This document shows positions 45,882 to 53,222 of a DNA stretch of 64,000 nucleotides, in pieces. This DNA is from JANYHF01 sp031367715. GTDB taxonomy: Bacteria; Pseudomonadota; Alphaproteobacteria; Rhizobiales; Hyphomicrobiaceae. Position numbers and translations under genes: made by a program. How positions within the stretch are numbered: the first letter of the stretch is position 1; the number at the start of each line of letters is the position of its first letter. The notes under the pieces were generated by a model. It saw only the letters and a list, made by a program, of their open reading frames with translations. It did not search any database and was not told where the DNA came from. Location: assembly GCA_031367715.1 (NCBI GenBank), contig JANLQJ010000084.1, forward strand, positions 4,641 through 68,640. The letters run 5' to 3'.

Positions 45882-46639
45882 TGGCCATTCCTGGCATCAG
45901 GGACAAAGTCGTACTCGTTACCGGCGCCAGCCGTGGCATTGGCATCGGGATCGCGCGCGGCTTTGCGGGCGCGGGCGCGCGGCTACATATTCTGGCGACG
46001 GACGAGCGGGTGCATTTCGCCGCCAAGGAAATCGGTGCCACCGGCCACATCGCCGACATCACCGTCGCAGCCGATGTCAAGCGCGTCATGGCGGCCATCG
46101 GCGGACTGGACGTGCTGGTCAACAATGCGGGTTTGGAACGTGTGACGCCGCTCGATGATTTGAGCGCGGATAATGAAAACAGCTTCCGCCGCATTATCGA
46201 GATCAACGTCACCGGCACCTTTCTCATGACGCGGGCCGCGGCGACCTGCATGGGCGCGGGCGGTTCGATCACTAACACAGCGTCGGTGTGGAGCCGTGGC
46301 AGCGAGGCGCGGTTTGCCGCCTACGTCGCATCCAAGCACGCCACCATCGGGCTGACCAAGACCTGGGCCAAGGAACTCGGACCCAAGGGCATCCGCGTCA
46401 ACGCCGTCTGCCCGGGCTGGGTCAAGACCGATGCCTCGATGCTGTCGCTCAAACGCATGTCCGAACGCACTGGCCGCGCCGAAGCCGACATGCTGAACGA
46501 CATCCTGGCGGGCCAGATCCTGCCCGGGCTTATGCAACCCGACGACATCGCGGGCCCGTATCTGTTTCTGGCGTCCGACCTTGCCGCCAATATCACCGGT
46601 CAGTCGCTCGGCATCGATCGTGGAGAATTCCCATGGTGA
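45881..46639 (+). CDS. Short-chain dehydrogenase/reductase (first of two)
   Basis: A 252-residue classical SDR with TGASRGIGIGIARGFAGAG (cofactor loop), NNAG in VLVNNAGLERVTPLDDL, and Ser plus Tyr-x3-Lys in ITNTASVWSRGSEARFAAYVASKHATIG. The C-terminal GQSLGIDRGEFPW is usual for FabG-like enzymes. After the second beta strand the sequence HILATDERVHF has Asp, favouring NAD+. It is coupled to the ABC ATPase (TGATG) and overlaps the second SDR by 7 bp, so it probably acts on the imported compound or its product. Confidence 0.9.
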   Translation: MAIPGIRDKVVLVTGASRGIGIGIARGFAGAGARLHILATDERVHFAAKEIGATGHIADITVAADVKRVMAAIGGLDVLVNNAGLERVTPLDDLSADNENSFRRIIEINVTGTFLMTRAAATCMGAGGSITNTASVWSRGSEARFAAYVASKHATIGLTKTWAKELGPKGIRVNAVCPGWVKTDASMLSLKRMSERTGRAEADMLNDILAGQILPGLMQPDDIAGPYLFLASDLAANITGQSLGIDRGEFPW

Positions 46640-47343
46640 CACTTCTCGCGGGCAAACGCGCGCTTGTGACTGGTGCCGCAAGTGGCATCGGCCGCGCTGC
46701 CATCGATGCGCTTGCCGATGCCGGTGCCGCGGTGGTGGGGCTCGATTTGCAACCGTCACCGGATGGCCGGCATGCGTTTGTCAGGGTCGACTTGCGCAAC
46801 GAGACGGAAATCATCGCTGCTGTCGCGCAAGCCGTCCGACAACTCGGCGGGCTGGATATTCTCGTCAACAATGCCGGCTTGGAAAAGGAAGCGCCGCTGC
46901 AGCGCATCACCGCCGCCGATATCGATCTGCATTTCGCGGTGAACGTGCGCGGCGCGATCCTGGTTGCGCGCGAGGCGCTGAAGGCCTTTGGCGACCACGC
47001 CCGCATCATCAATCTGGCGTCGGAGCTTGCCTATCTCGGCCGCCAGAACGCGTCGGTGTACGTCGCCACCAAGTGTGCCATGATCGGCCTCACCCGGAGT
47101 TGGGCAAGGGAACTGGCGCCGCGCGTGCTGGTCAACGCCGTGGCGCCCGGCCCGACCGATACGCCACTGCTGGCCTTTTCCAAGATGACTGTGGAGCAGC
47201 AAGCGCTGGAGCTGATCAATCCGCTCGGCCGAATCGGCCGCCCCGAAGAAATCGCGGCCGTCATTGTGTTTCTCGCCGGCCCCGGCGCAACATTCATCAC
47301 CGGCCAATGCATCGGCGTCAATGGCGGCGCCGCAATGAGTTAA
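46633..47343 (+). CDS. Short-chain dehydrogenase/reductase (second of two)
   Basis: A 236-residue classical SDR: TGAASGIGRAAIDALADAG, then VVGLDLQPS with Asp favouring NAD+, NNAGLEKEAPLQ, and the catalytic set in IINLASELAYLGRQNASVYVATKCAMIGLTRSW (Y-x3-K). Its catalytic-loop residues differ from the first SDR (ASELAYLG versus ASVWSRG), so the pair may catalyse successive rather than identical oxidations. Overlaps the first SDR by 7 bp; the hydrolase gene begins 11 bp downstream. Confidence 0.9.
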   Translation: MVTLLAGKRALVTGAASGIGRAAIDALADAGAAVVGLDLQPSPDGRHAFVRVDLRNETEIIAAVAQAVRQLGGLDILVNNAGLEKEAPLQRITAADIDLHFAVNVRGAILVAREALKAFGDHARIINLASELAYLGRQNASVYVATKCAMIGLTRSWARELAPRVLVNAVAPGPTDTPLLAFSKMTVEQQALELINPLGRIGRPEEIAAVIVFLAGPGATFITGQCIGVNGGAAMS

Positions 47344-47354
47344 GGAGCCCACAG

Positions 47355-48266
47355 ATGATCCGTAATCCCGTCCCCTGGCCCAACGGCGCGCGCGTGGCCT
47401 GTGCCATCACCCTCGACATGGACGCTGACAGCCTCATTCATATCGCCCACCCCAAGGACTCCATCACCCGCATCTCAGCCATGTCAATGTTGCGGTACGG
47501 CCCGGAGGTTGCGATCCCGCGCATTCTTGACACTTACCGGCGTTTTGGCATGAAACAGACCTTTTTCATCCCAGCATGGTGCATCGAGAACCATCCCAAG
47601 GCCGTCGAGGCCATCGTCAGGGACGGTCATGAGGTCGGCTTCCACGGCTATGTGCACGAGGCGCAGAACCAACTGCCGCTGGAGGAGGAGCGCTATTGGC
47701 TGCAGCGCTCGCTGGCCATCATCGAGCAAGCGACCGGCAAGCGTCCGCGTGGCAGCCGCTCCCCCCTCTACAACTATTCCATCAACACCACCGAACTGCT
47801 GGTGGCGGAAGGCTTCGTCTACGACGCCTCGCTGATGGGCGACGACATCCCCTATCTTCTGCGCACCTTCAAGGGCGACATCGTCGAGCTGCCCTCGCAT
47901 TGGGCCTGCGATGACTGGCCGCCCTACGTGCAGAGCATGGACCTTGACTACATGATGCAGATCATGTCGCCGGATCGCGCCATGGAGGTGTTCATGGCCG
48001 AGTTCGAAGCCCAGTGGGAGCACCGCGGCCTGTGGATCGGCGTCTGGCATCCGTTCGTGTCGGGGCGCCTTGCCCGCTGGCTGCGGGTCGAAAAGATGAT
48101 CGAAACGATGCAGAACAAAGGCGGCGTCTGGTTCGCGAGCCTGGAAGAGATCGCGGCCCACGTATTGAAGGTGACGGCGGCGGGAACCTACCAGCCGCGC
48201 GTCGACACACTGCCCTACTTTGCCACCTCGCCGATGCCGGTACCTTGGCCAAGCGCAACCGGCTAA
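47355..48266 (+). CDS. CE4-fold amidohydrolase, cyclic imide hydrolase/PuuE-like
   Basis: A 303-residue NodB-fold protein. The metal-site Asp pair is in AITLDMDADSL, followed by MKQTFFIPAWCIENHPKAVEAIVRDGHEVGFHGYVHEAQNQL (H-x3-H) and GVWHPFVSGRLARWLRV near the C-terminus. The Met-rich MSMLRYGPEVAIPRILDTYRRFG block and the HGYxHE motif point to the PuuE/cyclic-imide-hydrolase branch, which opens cyclic amides, rather than to polysaccharide deacetylases. AAGGAG at 47342-47347 is a strong ribosome-binding site. It ends the NitT/TauT-type operon and may open a ring in the imported substrate. Confidence 0.78.
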   Translation: MIRNPVPWPNGARVACAITLDMDADSLIHIAHPKDSITRISAMSMLRYGPEVAIPRILDTYRRFGMKQTFFIPAWCIENHPKAVEAIVRDGHEVGFHGYVHEAQNQLPLEEERYWLQRSLAIIEQATGKRPRGSRSPLYNYSINTTELLVAEGFVYDASLMGDDIPYLLRTFKGDIVELPSHWACDDWPPYVQSMDLDYMMQIMSPDRAMEVFMAEFEAQWEHRGLWIGVWHPFVSGRLARWLRVEKMIETMQNKGGVWFASLEEIAAHVLKVTAAGTYQPRVDTLPYFATSPMPVPWPSATG

Positions 48267-48269
48267 TTT

Positions 48270-48677
48270 TCAGCCGCCAGCCAGCTGGCCGCCGCCCGCT
48301 GCCGTTTCGGTCGTGCCGTCGAGCGCAAAGTGCAGCGAGGAGCCGCTGAGTCCGGCACGATCGATGGGCGCGTAGTTCTCCAATCGAGTGTCGAGGCGCG
48401 CCAGCTCGATCAGGTGGCTGCTGCCCAACACCTGCCCGACGATATGCCCGGTTACAGCCGATGCTGTGCCGGTACCGTTCGGCGTCATGATGCCGATTGG
48501 CCCGCCAATGCCTTGGACCGTATCAAGTGCCGCGCCCTGAAGGTTGAGAAATGGCGTGAATTGCGGCAGCCGAGTGGGCGGCGGCGTGACGTGAGGCAGC
48601 ACTTGCGGCGGCACAGGCTGCTGGTAGACATTGACGGTGACTTGGGCGGTCGAGAACCCGCCGTGTCCGTCCGACAC
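48270..48677 (-). pseudogene. Remnant of a cadherin/VCBS-like repeat protein
   Basis: A minus-strand open frame reads VSDGHGGFSTAQVTVNVYQQPVPPQ, the C-terminal strand of a VCBS/cadherin-like repeat of large bacterial adhesins, followed by about 110 residues I do not recognise. The match stops abruptly at the VSDGHGG: upstream sequence gives no TYTV-type continuation in any frame I checked. This looks like the surviving 3' end of a much larger gene. It converges with the CE4-type hydrolase gene, 4 bp apart. Confidence 0.5.
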
Positions 48678-48974
48678 TTTGTCGTGCCTCGCAACGGCTG
48701 GTCCCCACCTCGCGCACTATCTGTTGGAGTTTTCCGCCGATGACCTGCCAGGAACTCCACGCCAGACCGTGCGCGGTGTCGTCGAGCTTGAGCGGACCCG
48801 CGAAAGCTTCGTCGTCGCCCTTTGCCGCCCGATCGCCAAGGGCCCGGTCCGCGAGAGCGGGTTTTGAGCGCGATCTGGAGTTGAGCGGCAGGGGTGCCCG
48901 TTCGGTTTGGCGTTGCGCCATGTCGGCGGATGACGCAAATCTGCGCGACCAAGGGCGGGCAAGGGTCCAAGCGC
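48678..48974. other. 297-bp interval before the glutamine-synthetase-like gene
   Basis: Overlapping frames are open on both strands, but none has a recognisable motif, ribosome-binding site or codon pattern. It may be further debris of the adhesin-like gene. It also has to contain the promoter of the downstream catabolic operon, which I could not locate with confidence. Confidence 0.35.
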
Positions 48975-50291
48975 ATGATAGCATTACGCGACGGCGAGGT
49001 AACCCTGCTGGCCTGGTGCGACTATGTTGGCATCATGCGCTGCCGGGGAGTGCCTGCCGCGGCCTTGCCAGATCAGCTTGCGCATGGCCTCGGGTGGGCC
49101 GCCGCCGGACAGGCGCTGACCCCGTTCGAGGACATTGCCGACAATCCCTGGGGGCCCTTGACCGAGTTTCGCCAGACGCCCGTGCCAGCAACTCATACGC
49201 GGCTGGACATCTGGCCCGATACCCAGCCCTTCAACATCGTGCTGTGCGATTCCATGTCGGACGGTCACCATTGGGAGTGTTGCACGCGTGGATTTTACAA
49301 GGTGGCGCTGGCTGATCTTGAGGCCGAGACCGGGTTGACGATGGCCGCCGCTTTCGAGCACGAGTTCCTGCTGACAGGCGAGGCCATGAGTTGGACCGTG
49401 CCGTTCTCGGTCGAGCAGATGCGCAAGCCGGTGCGCTTTCTTAGCGACCTCACGCACGCCTTGACCCTAGCCATGATCGGCCTGGAAACGGTCGAACCCG
49501 AATTTGGTATCAACCAATACGAGATCTCAACCGCTCCTGCTATTGGCGTTGCGGCCGGCGATCGCGCCATCATCACCCGCGAAGTGATCCGCGAATGCGC
49601 GCGGCGGCTTGGCTGCCGAGCCGGCTTCAGCCCCAAGCCCACCCCTAAAAGCGTTGGCAACGGGGCGCATGTGCATTTCAGCCTGGTCGACGCGCATGGA
49701 ACCAATCGCACTTATGACGCCAGCGGTGGTAAGTCACAGTTATCGGTGATCGCCCGTCAGTTTGCGGCTGGCGTCGTGCACCATATGCCCGCGCTGTGCG
49801 CGCTGGTGGCGCCCTCGCCGGTCTCGTATTTGCGCCTCGGCCCGCATCACTGGTCCTGCGGCTATGCCTCTTTCGGTGTTCAGAACCGCGAGGCCGCCAT
49901 CCGGGTCTGCCCCTCCCCTGATCCGCAAAAGCGGGCGCAAGGCCACAATCTGGAGTTTCGCCCGCCCGATGCGACCGCCAATCCCTACCTGGTGCTCGGC
50001 GCACTGGTGCGGGCAGGCCTGTCAGGCATCCGGCAAGGTCTGCCGCTGCCGCAACCGCTCGGTTGCGATCCGGCGACCCTCAGCGATACCGATCGCGCCG
50101 CCATGGGCATACGCCCGCTGCCTGCGACACTCGGTGCGGCGTTGGACGCGCTGCTCGCCGATGAAATCGCGTCCAGTTGGATGCCCGCGATCATGCGCGA
50201 CAGTTATGTGACCGTGAAGCGCAAGGAGATCGCTATGTTCGCCGAAGCTTCGCCCGAAGCCCTGTGCCAGAGGTACAACGATGCCTATTGA
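48975..50291 (+). CDS. Glutamine synthetase family protein (amide/gamma-glutamyl ligase)
   Basis: A 438-residue protein of the GlnA superfamily. The catalytic-domain motifs are FEHEFLLTG (metal Glu), FGINQYEISTAPAIGVAAGDRAI (Glu plus nucleotide site), FSPKPTPKSVGNGAHVHFSLVD (the NGxHxHxS block) and NLEFRPPDATANPYLVLGALVRAGLSGI (adenylation-side region). The short N-terminal domain and divergence from GlnA suggest a catabolic ligase such as a gamma-glutamyl-amine or -amide synthetase. The ATG at 48975 follows AAGGG. It heads a run with an isochorismatase-type hydrolase and a ribose-type importer. Confidence 0.85.
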   Translation: MIALRDGEVTLLAWCDYVGIMRCRGVPAAALPDQLAHGLGWAAAGQALTPFEDIADNPWGPLTEFRQTPVPATHTRLDIWPDTQPFNIVLCDSMSDGHHWECCTRGFYKVALADLEAETGLTMAAAFEHEFLLTGEAMSWTVPFSVEQMRKPVRFLSDLTHALTLAMIGLETVEPEFGINQYEISTAPAIGVAAGDRAIITREVIRECARRLGCRAGFSPKPTPKSVGNGAHVHFSLVDAHGTNRTYDASGGKSQLSVIARQFAAGVVHHMPALCALVAPSPVSYLRLGPHHWSCGYASFGVQNREAAIRVCPSPDPQKRAQGHNLEFRPPDATANPYLVLGALVRAGLSGIRQGLPLPQPLGCDPATLSDTDRAAMGIRPLPATLGAALDALLADEIASSWMPAIMRDSYVTVKRKEIAMFAEASPEALCQRYNDAY

Positions 50292-50946
50292 TGACGGAGC
50301 CAACGCCGTGCTGAGCCGCGACGTGCCGCTGCAACCCAAGCAGAGCGCCCTGCTGTTCATCGATGTGCAGAACTTTGCCGCCAAGCGAAACGGCGCTGAG
50401 TTCAAGGATCTCGCGCCGCAAGCCTTCGCGGCCAAGTATGGCTGGTACTTCGCCGAGCTGGAGGCTCGCGTCATTCCCAATATGCAGCGCCTGCAGATGG
50501 CTGCACGCAATGCCCGGATGGAAGTTCTGTACTCGACCATAGAAAGCCTGACGCTCGATGGGCGCGATCGCAGCCTCGACTACAAGATCACCGGCTTTCA
50601 CGTGCCCAAGGGCTCTTGGGATGGCCGCGTGATTGACGATATTGCCCCCGCCGGCGACGAGATCTGGCTGCCCAAGGGGTCGTCCAGTGTATTCGTCTCG
50701 ACCCACATCGACTATCTGCTCCGCAATCTCGGCATCCGCCAGCTTGTGATTTCTGGGTTGATCACCGATCAGTGCGTGGAGTCGGCGATCCGCGATGCCT
50801 GCGATCTTGGCTATCTCGTCACGCAAGCCACCGACGCCTGCCTCACCTACAGTCAGCAGCGGCACGACAATTCGATTGCCACCATCAAAGGCTACTGCCG
50901 TCAGCGCACCGTCGACCAGCTGGTCGCGGAGTTGGTGGCGACTTGA
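50281..50946 (+). CDS. Isochorismatase-like cysteine hydrolase
   Basis: A 221-residue protein with the catalytic triad of the family: Asp in LLFIDVQNFAAK (about residue 28), Lys in WLPKGSSSVFVSTHIDYLL (about 132) and Cys in VISGLITDQCVESAIRDACDLGY (about 165), including the cis-peptide-type GLITDQC. RutB/biuret hydrolase/N-carbamoylsarcosine amidase relatives cleave carbamoyl or amide groups. It starts 10 bp inside the glutamine-synthetase-like gene, so the two are tightly coupled. The substrate is probably an amide or ureido compound. Confidence 0.88.
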   Translation: MPIDDGANAVLSRDVPLQPKQSALLFIDVQNFAAKRNGAEFKDLAPQAFAAKYGWYFAELEARVIPNMQRLQMAARNARMEVLYSTIESLTLDGRDRSLDYKITGFHVPKGSWDGRVIDDIAPAGDEIWLPKGSSSVFVSTHIDYLLRNLGIRQLVISGLITDQCVESAIRDACDLGYLVTQATDACLTYSQQRHDNSIATIKGYCRQRTVDQLVAELVAT

Positions 50947-51015
50947 ACTGGCAGCGTTCTTGACAACTGCGCCGAGCCTGTGCGTCCATTGCGAACGTAC
51001 ATCGAGGCCGCAAGC

Positions 51016-51996
51016 ATGCCGGTTACAAACAGACGGCGTCCATGGAGCCAGGAGCAGATCGTTCTGGCTCTGGCCGTTCTGCTGTTTGCGGTCGCGGGCG
51101 CCACGCTGCCTGGGTTCCTCGCCCCCAACAATCTCATCTCCATCGTGCGCAGCGTCTCGGTGCTTGGCATTCTCGCCGTTGCAATGGCCATCGTGGTGAT
51201 CGGAAGAGGTGTCGATCTGTCGGCGGTGGCGATCATGGCGATGTCGGCGGCCTGGTATCTGCAGATGCTCAACAATGGCGTCTCCGATCCGGTGGCGCTG
51301 GCGACCATCATCGGCGCGACGTTGGCGATCGGGCTCGCTAACGGCATTCTCATTGCCTACGCCGATGTGCCCGCGATCTTCGCCACGCTGGCCAGCGCGT
51401 CGTTCGTGTTCGGCGCAGTGCGCTCACAGCTGATCACGCAGGATGCGGTGCCGGTGCCGCCGGGGCATTGGTTGCAGACCTTGGGCGGCGCGCGGCTGCT
51501 TGGCATTCCGGCAGAGGTGTTCATCTTTGCCGGCATCAGTTTTTTTGCCTATCTGTTCCTGCGCTTTACCAAATGGGGCCGCTACGTCTACCTGATGGGC
51601 GACAATTTCCAGGCCGCGCGCAACATGGGCATTCCGGTGCGCCACATGATCCTGCTGCGCTATGTGCTGTCGGCCCTGGTGGCACTTGGCGCCGGATTGT
51701 TGACGGCCGCCAGTCTCCTCAGCATCAACACGCGTATCGTCAATTCGACTCTCCTCTATGACATAATTCTCGTCGTGGTGATCGGCGGCATTGGCCTCAG
51801 CGGCGGCAAGGGCGGCATGCGCAATGTCATCGTCGGTGCATTGCTGATCGGCATCATGCTGAACGCCATGACTATCATCGACATCTCGAACATCTATCAA
51901 AACTTGATCAAATCGACGATTTTGCTCATCGCCATCATCGTCGATAGTCTACTCAATCCACGCGATGAACAAACAGCCCAACAGGGCGACATTTGA
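51016..51996 (+). CDS. Ribose-type ABC transporter permease
   Basis: A 326-residue RbsC/BPD_transp_2 permease with about ten helices. It includes VLGILAVAMAIVVIGRGVDLSAVAIMAMSA and LYDIILVVVIGGIGLSGGKGGMRNVIVGALLIGIMLNAM, the usual conserved blocks (GxGxDLS and GGxxLxGGxG). ATG 51016 is preceded by GAGG at 51004-51007; a GTG at 50980 would add 12 residues of poor quality. It is the first of two permeases of this importer. Confidence 0.9.
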   Translation: MPVTNRRRPWSQEQIVLALAVLLFAVAGATLPGFLAPNNLISIVRSVSVLGILAVAMAIVVIGRGVDLSAVAIMAMSAAWYLQMLNNGVSDPVALATIIGATLAIGLANGILIAYADVPAIFATLASASFVFGAVRSQLITQDAVPVPPGHWLQTLGGARLLGIPAEVFIFAGISFFAYLFLRFTKWGRYVYLMGDNFQAARNMGIPVRHMILLRYVLSALVALGAGLLTAASLLSINTRIVNSTLLYDIILVVVIGGIGLSGGKGGMRNVIVGALLIGIMLNAMTIIDISNIYQNLIKSTILLIAIIVDSLLNPRDEQTAQQGDI

Positions 51997-52015
51997 AATG
52001 ACAGGGAGAAAACGC

Positions 52016-53029
52016 ATGAACTGGAAGACACTTGCTGCGACCGTATTCGGCGCAACGCTGCTCATGACGGCGGGCCCGGCTCTGGCCATTGACCAGGATC
52101 CGGGACCGGGGGCGTACCAGAAGGCGCTCAAGGACAAACGCGTGGTGCTGGTGCCGATGGCGATGGGTTTTGATCTGGCCCAAGGTTGGTCGGCCTACCT
52201 CAAGCGCGAGGTCGAGGGCTGGGGTGGCAAGTTCGAGACTCGCGATCCGAATTGGAGCGTGGAAGCGGGCGCCCAGGCCATCACCGACGCCATCGCCTCC
52301 GATCCCAAGCCCAACGTTCTGGTGGTGCACGCGCCCGATCTCAACTCCTACGCCAAGCTGTTCAAGAAGGCGCAAGAGGCCGGCATCTATGTCATCCTGA
52401 TCGACAATCCGGCGAACTTCAATGCCGACGCCTTCATCGGCAGTGACTGGGACCGGCTCGGCCAGCTCGAAGCCGAGGCTGCCGTGAAGGCCTGCGGCGA
52501 CAAATCCTCCAAGCATATCGGCTTGGTGCAGGGCGACCAGGTAAACGCGTCCAGCCTTTATCAGTATGCCGGCATCGTGAAGGTTCTGGCGAAATACCCC
52601 GACTTCAAGATCGTCGCCAAGCCGGACTCGAACTGGGACGCCACGAACGCCCGCAATGTTGCGACCACCATGCTGCAGCAGAACCCCGACATCTGCGCCG
52701 TCATCGATTTCTGGGATGGCGATGCATCGGGTACGGCGGCGGCGATCCGCGATGCCGGCAAGACGGACAAGATCGCGCTGGTGACGACGGGCGGCGGCGA
52801 AAAGGTCGATTGCGACAAACTCACCTCCGGCGAGTACGCGGCGGTCGTGACCACCGAATTGCACAAGCAGTCGGGCGACATGAACGCCATCATCAAGTTC
52901 CTGCTGCAGAGCGGCCAGGCGCCCGGCACCTCCAAGACCTACATTTACACGCTGGAGAAAGCCTACACCAAGGCCGACATCAAGGCGGATACTTGCTGGG
53001 ACGTGAAGGCACTGCAGGCGGCCAAGTAG
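52016..53029 (+). CDS. Ribose-type ABC transporter substrate-binding protein
   Basis: A 337-residue periplasmic binding protein with a Sec signal (about residues 1-24, GPALA). The Peripla_BP_4 fold is visible in RVVLVPMAMGFDLAQGWSAYLKREVEGWGGKFETRDPNWSVEAGAQAITDAIASDPKPNVLVVHAPDLNSYAKLFKKAQEAGIYVILIDNP, then VIDFWDGDASGTAAAIRDAGKTDKIALVTTGGG. Aromatic and Asp residues in the pocket suggest a polyol, sugar or sugar-acid ligand, but which one is not evident. AGGGAGA lies 8 nt before the ATG. Confidence 0.92.
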   Translation: MNWKTLAATVFGATLLMTAGPALAIDQDPGPGAYQKALKDKRVVLVPMAMGFDLAQGWSAYLKREVEGWGGKFETRDPNWSVEAGAQAITDAIASDPKPNVLVVHAPDLNSYAKLFKKAQEAGIYVILIDNPANFNADAFIGSDWDRLGQLEAEAAVKACGDKSSKHIGLVQGDQVNASSLYQYAGIVKVLAKYPDFKIVAKPDSNWDATNARNVATTMLQQNPDICAVIDFWDGDASGTAAAIRDAGKTDKIALVTTGGGEKVDCDKLTSGEYAAVVTTELHKQSGDMNAIIKFLLQSGQAPGTSKTYIYTLEKAYTKADIKADTCWDVKALQAAK

Positions 53030-53037
53030 GTTGCAAA

Positions 53038-53124
53038 GTAGGTTGGGTCAAGCTCTTGCGCGACCCAACGCAACCAACCCCGCTGCTAGACGTTGGGTCG
53101 CGCCAAAGGCTTGACCCAACTTAC
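53038..53124. repeat. Large inverted repeat of the GTTGGGT family
   Basis: The arm at 53038-53070 (GTAGGTTGGGTCAAGC...) and the arm at 53091-53124 (...GGCTTGACCCAACTTAC) are imperfect reverse complements over about 33 bases around a 20-bp loop. Within each arm GGTTGGGT and ACCCAAC also pair locally. The core matches the repeat at 2959-3056. A shorter hairpin, CTTTCCC/GGGAAAG at 53143-53165, follows. Together they fill the gap between binding protein and fused permease and could stabilise the upstream mRNA end. Confidence 0.7.
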
Positions 53125-53222
53125 GCCTGCCGTCTTACTCCCCTTTCCCTATGGAGAAGGGAAAGTGCCGCTGCGTTGGAATGTTCGGATACGACGGCGA
53201 TTCTCCCACATCGGACCACCCC

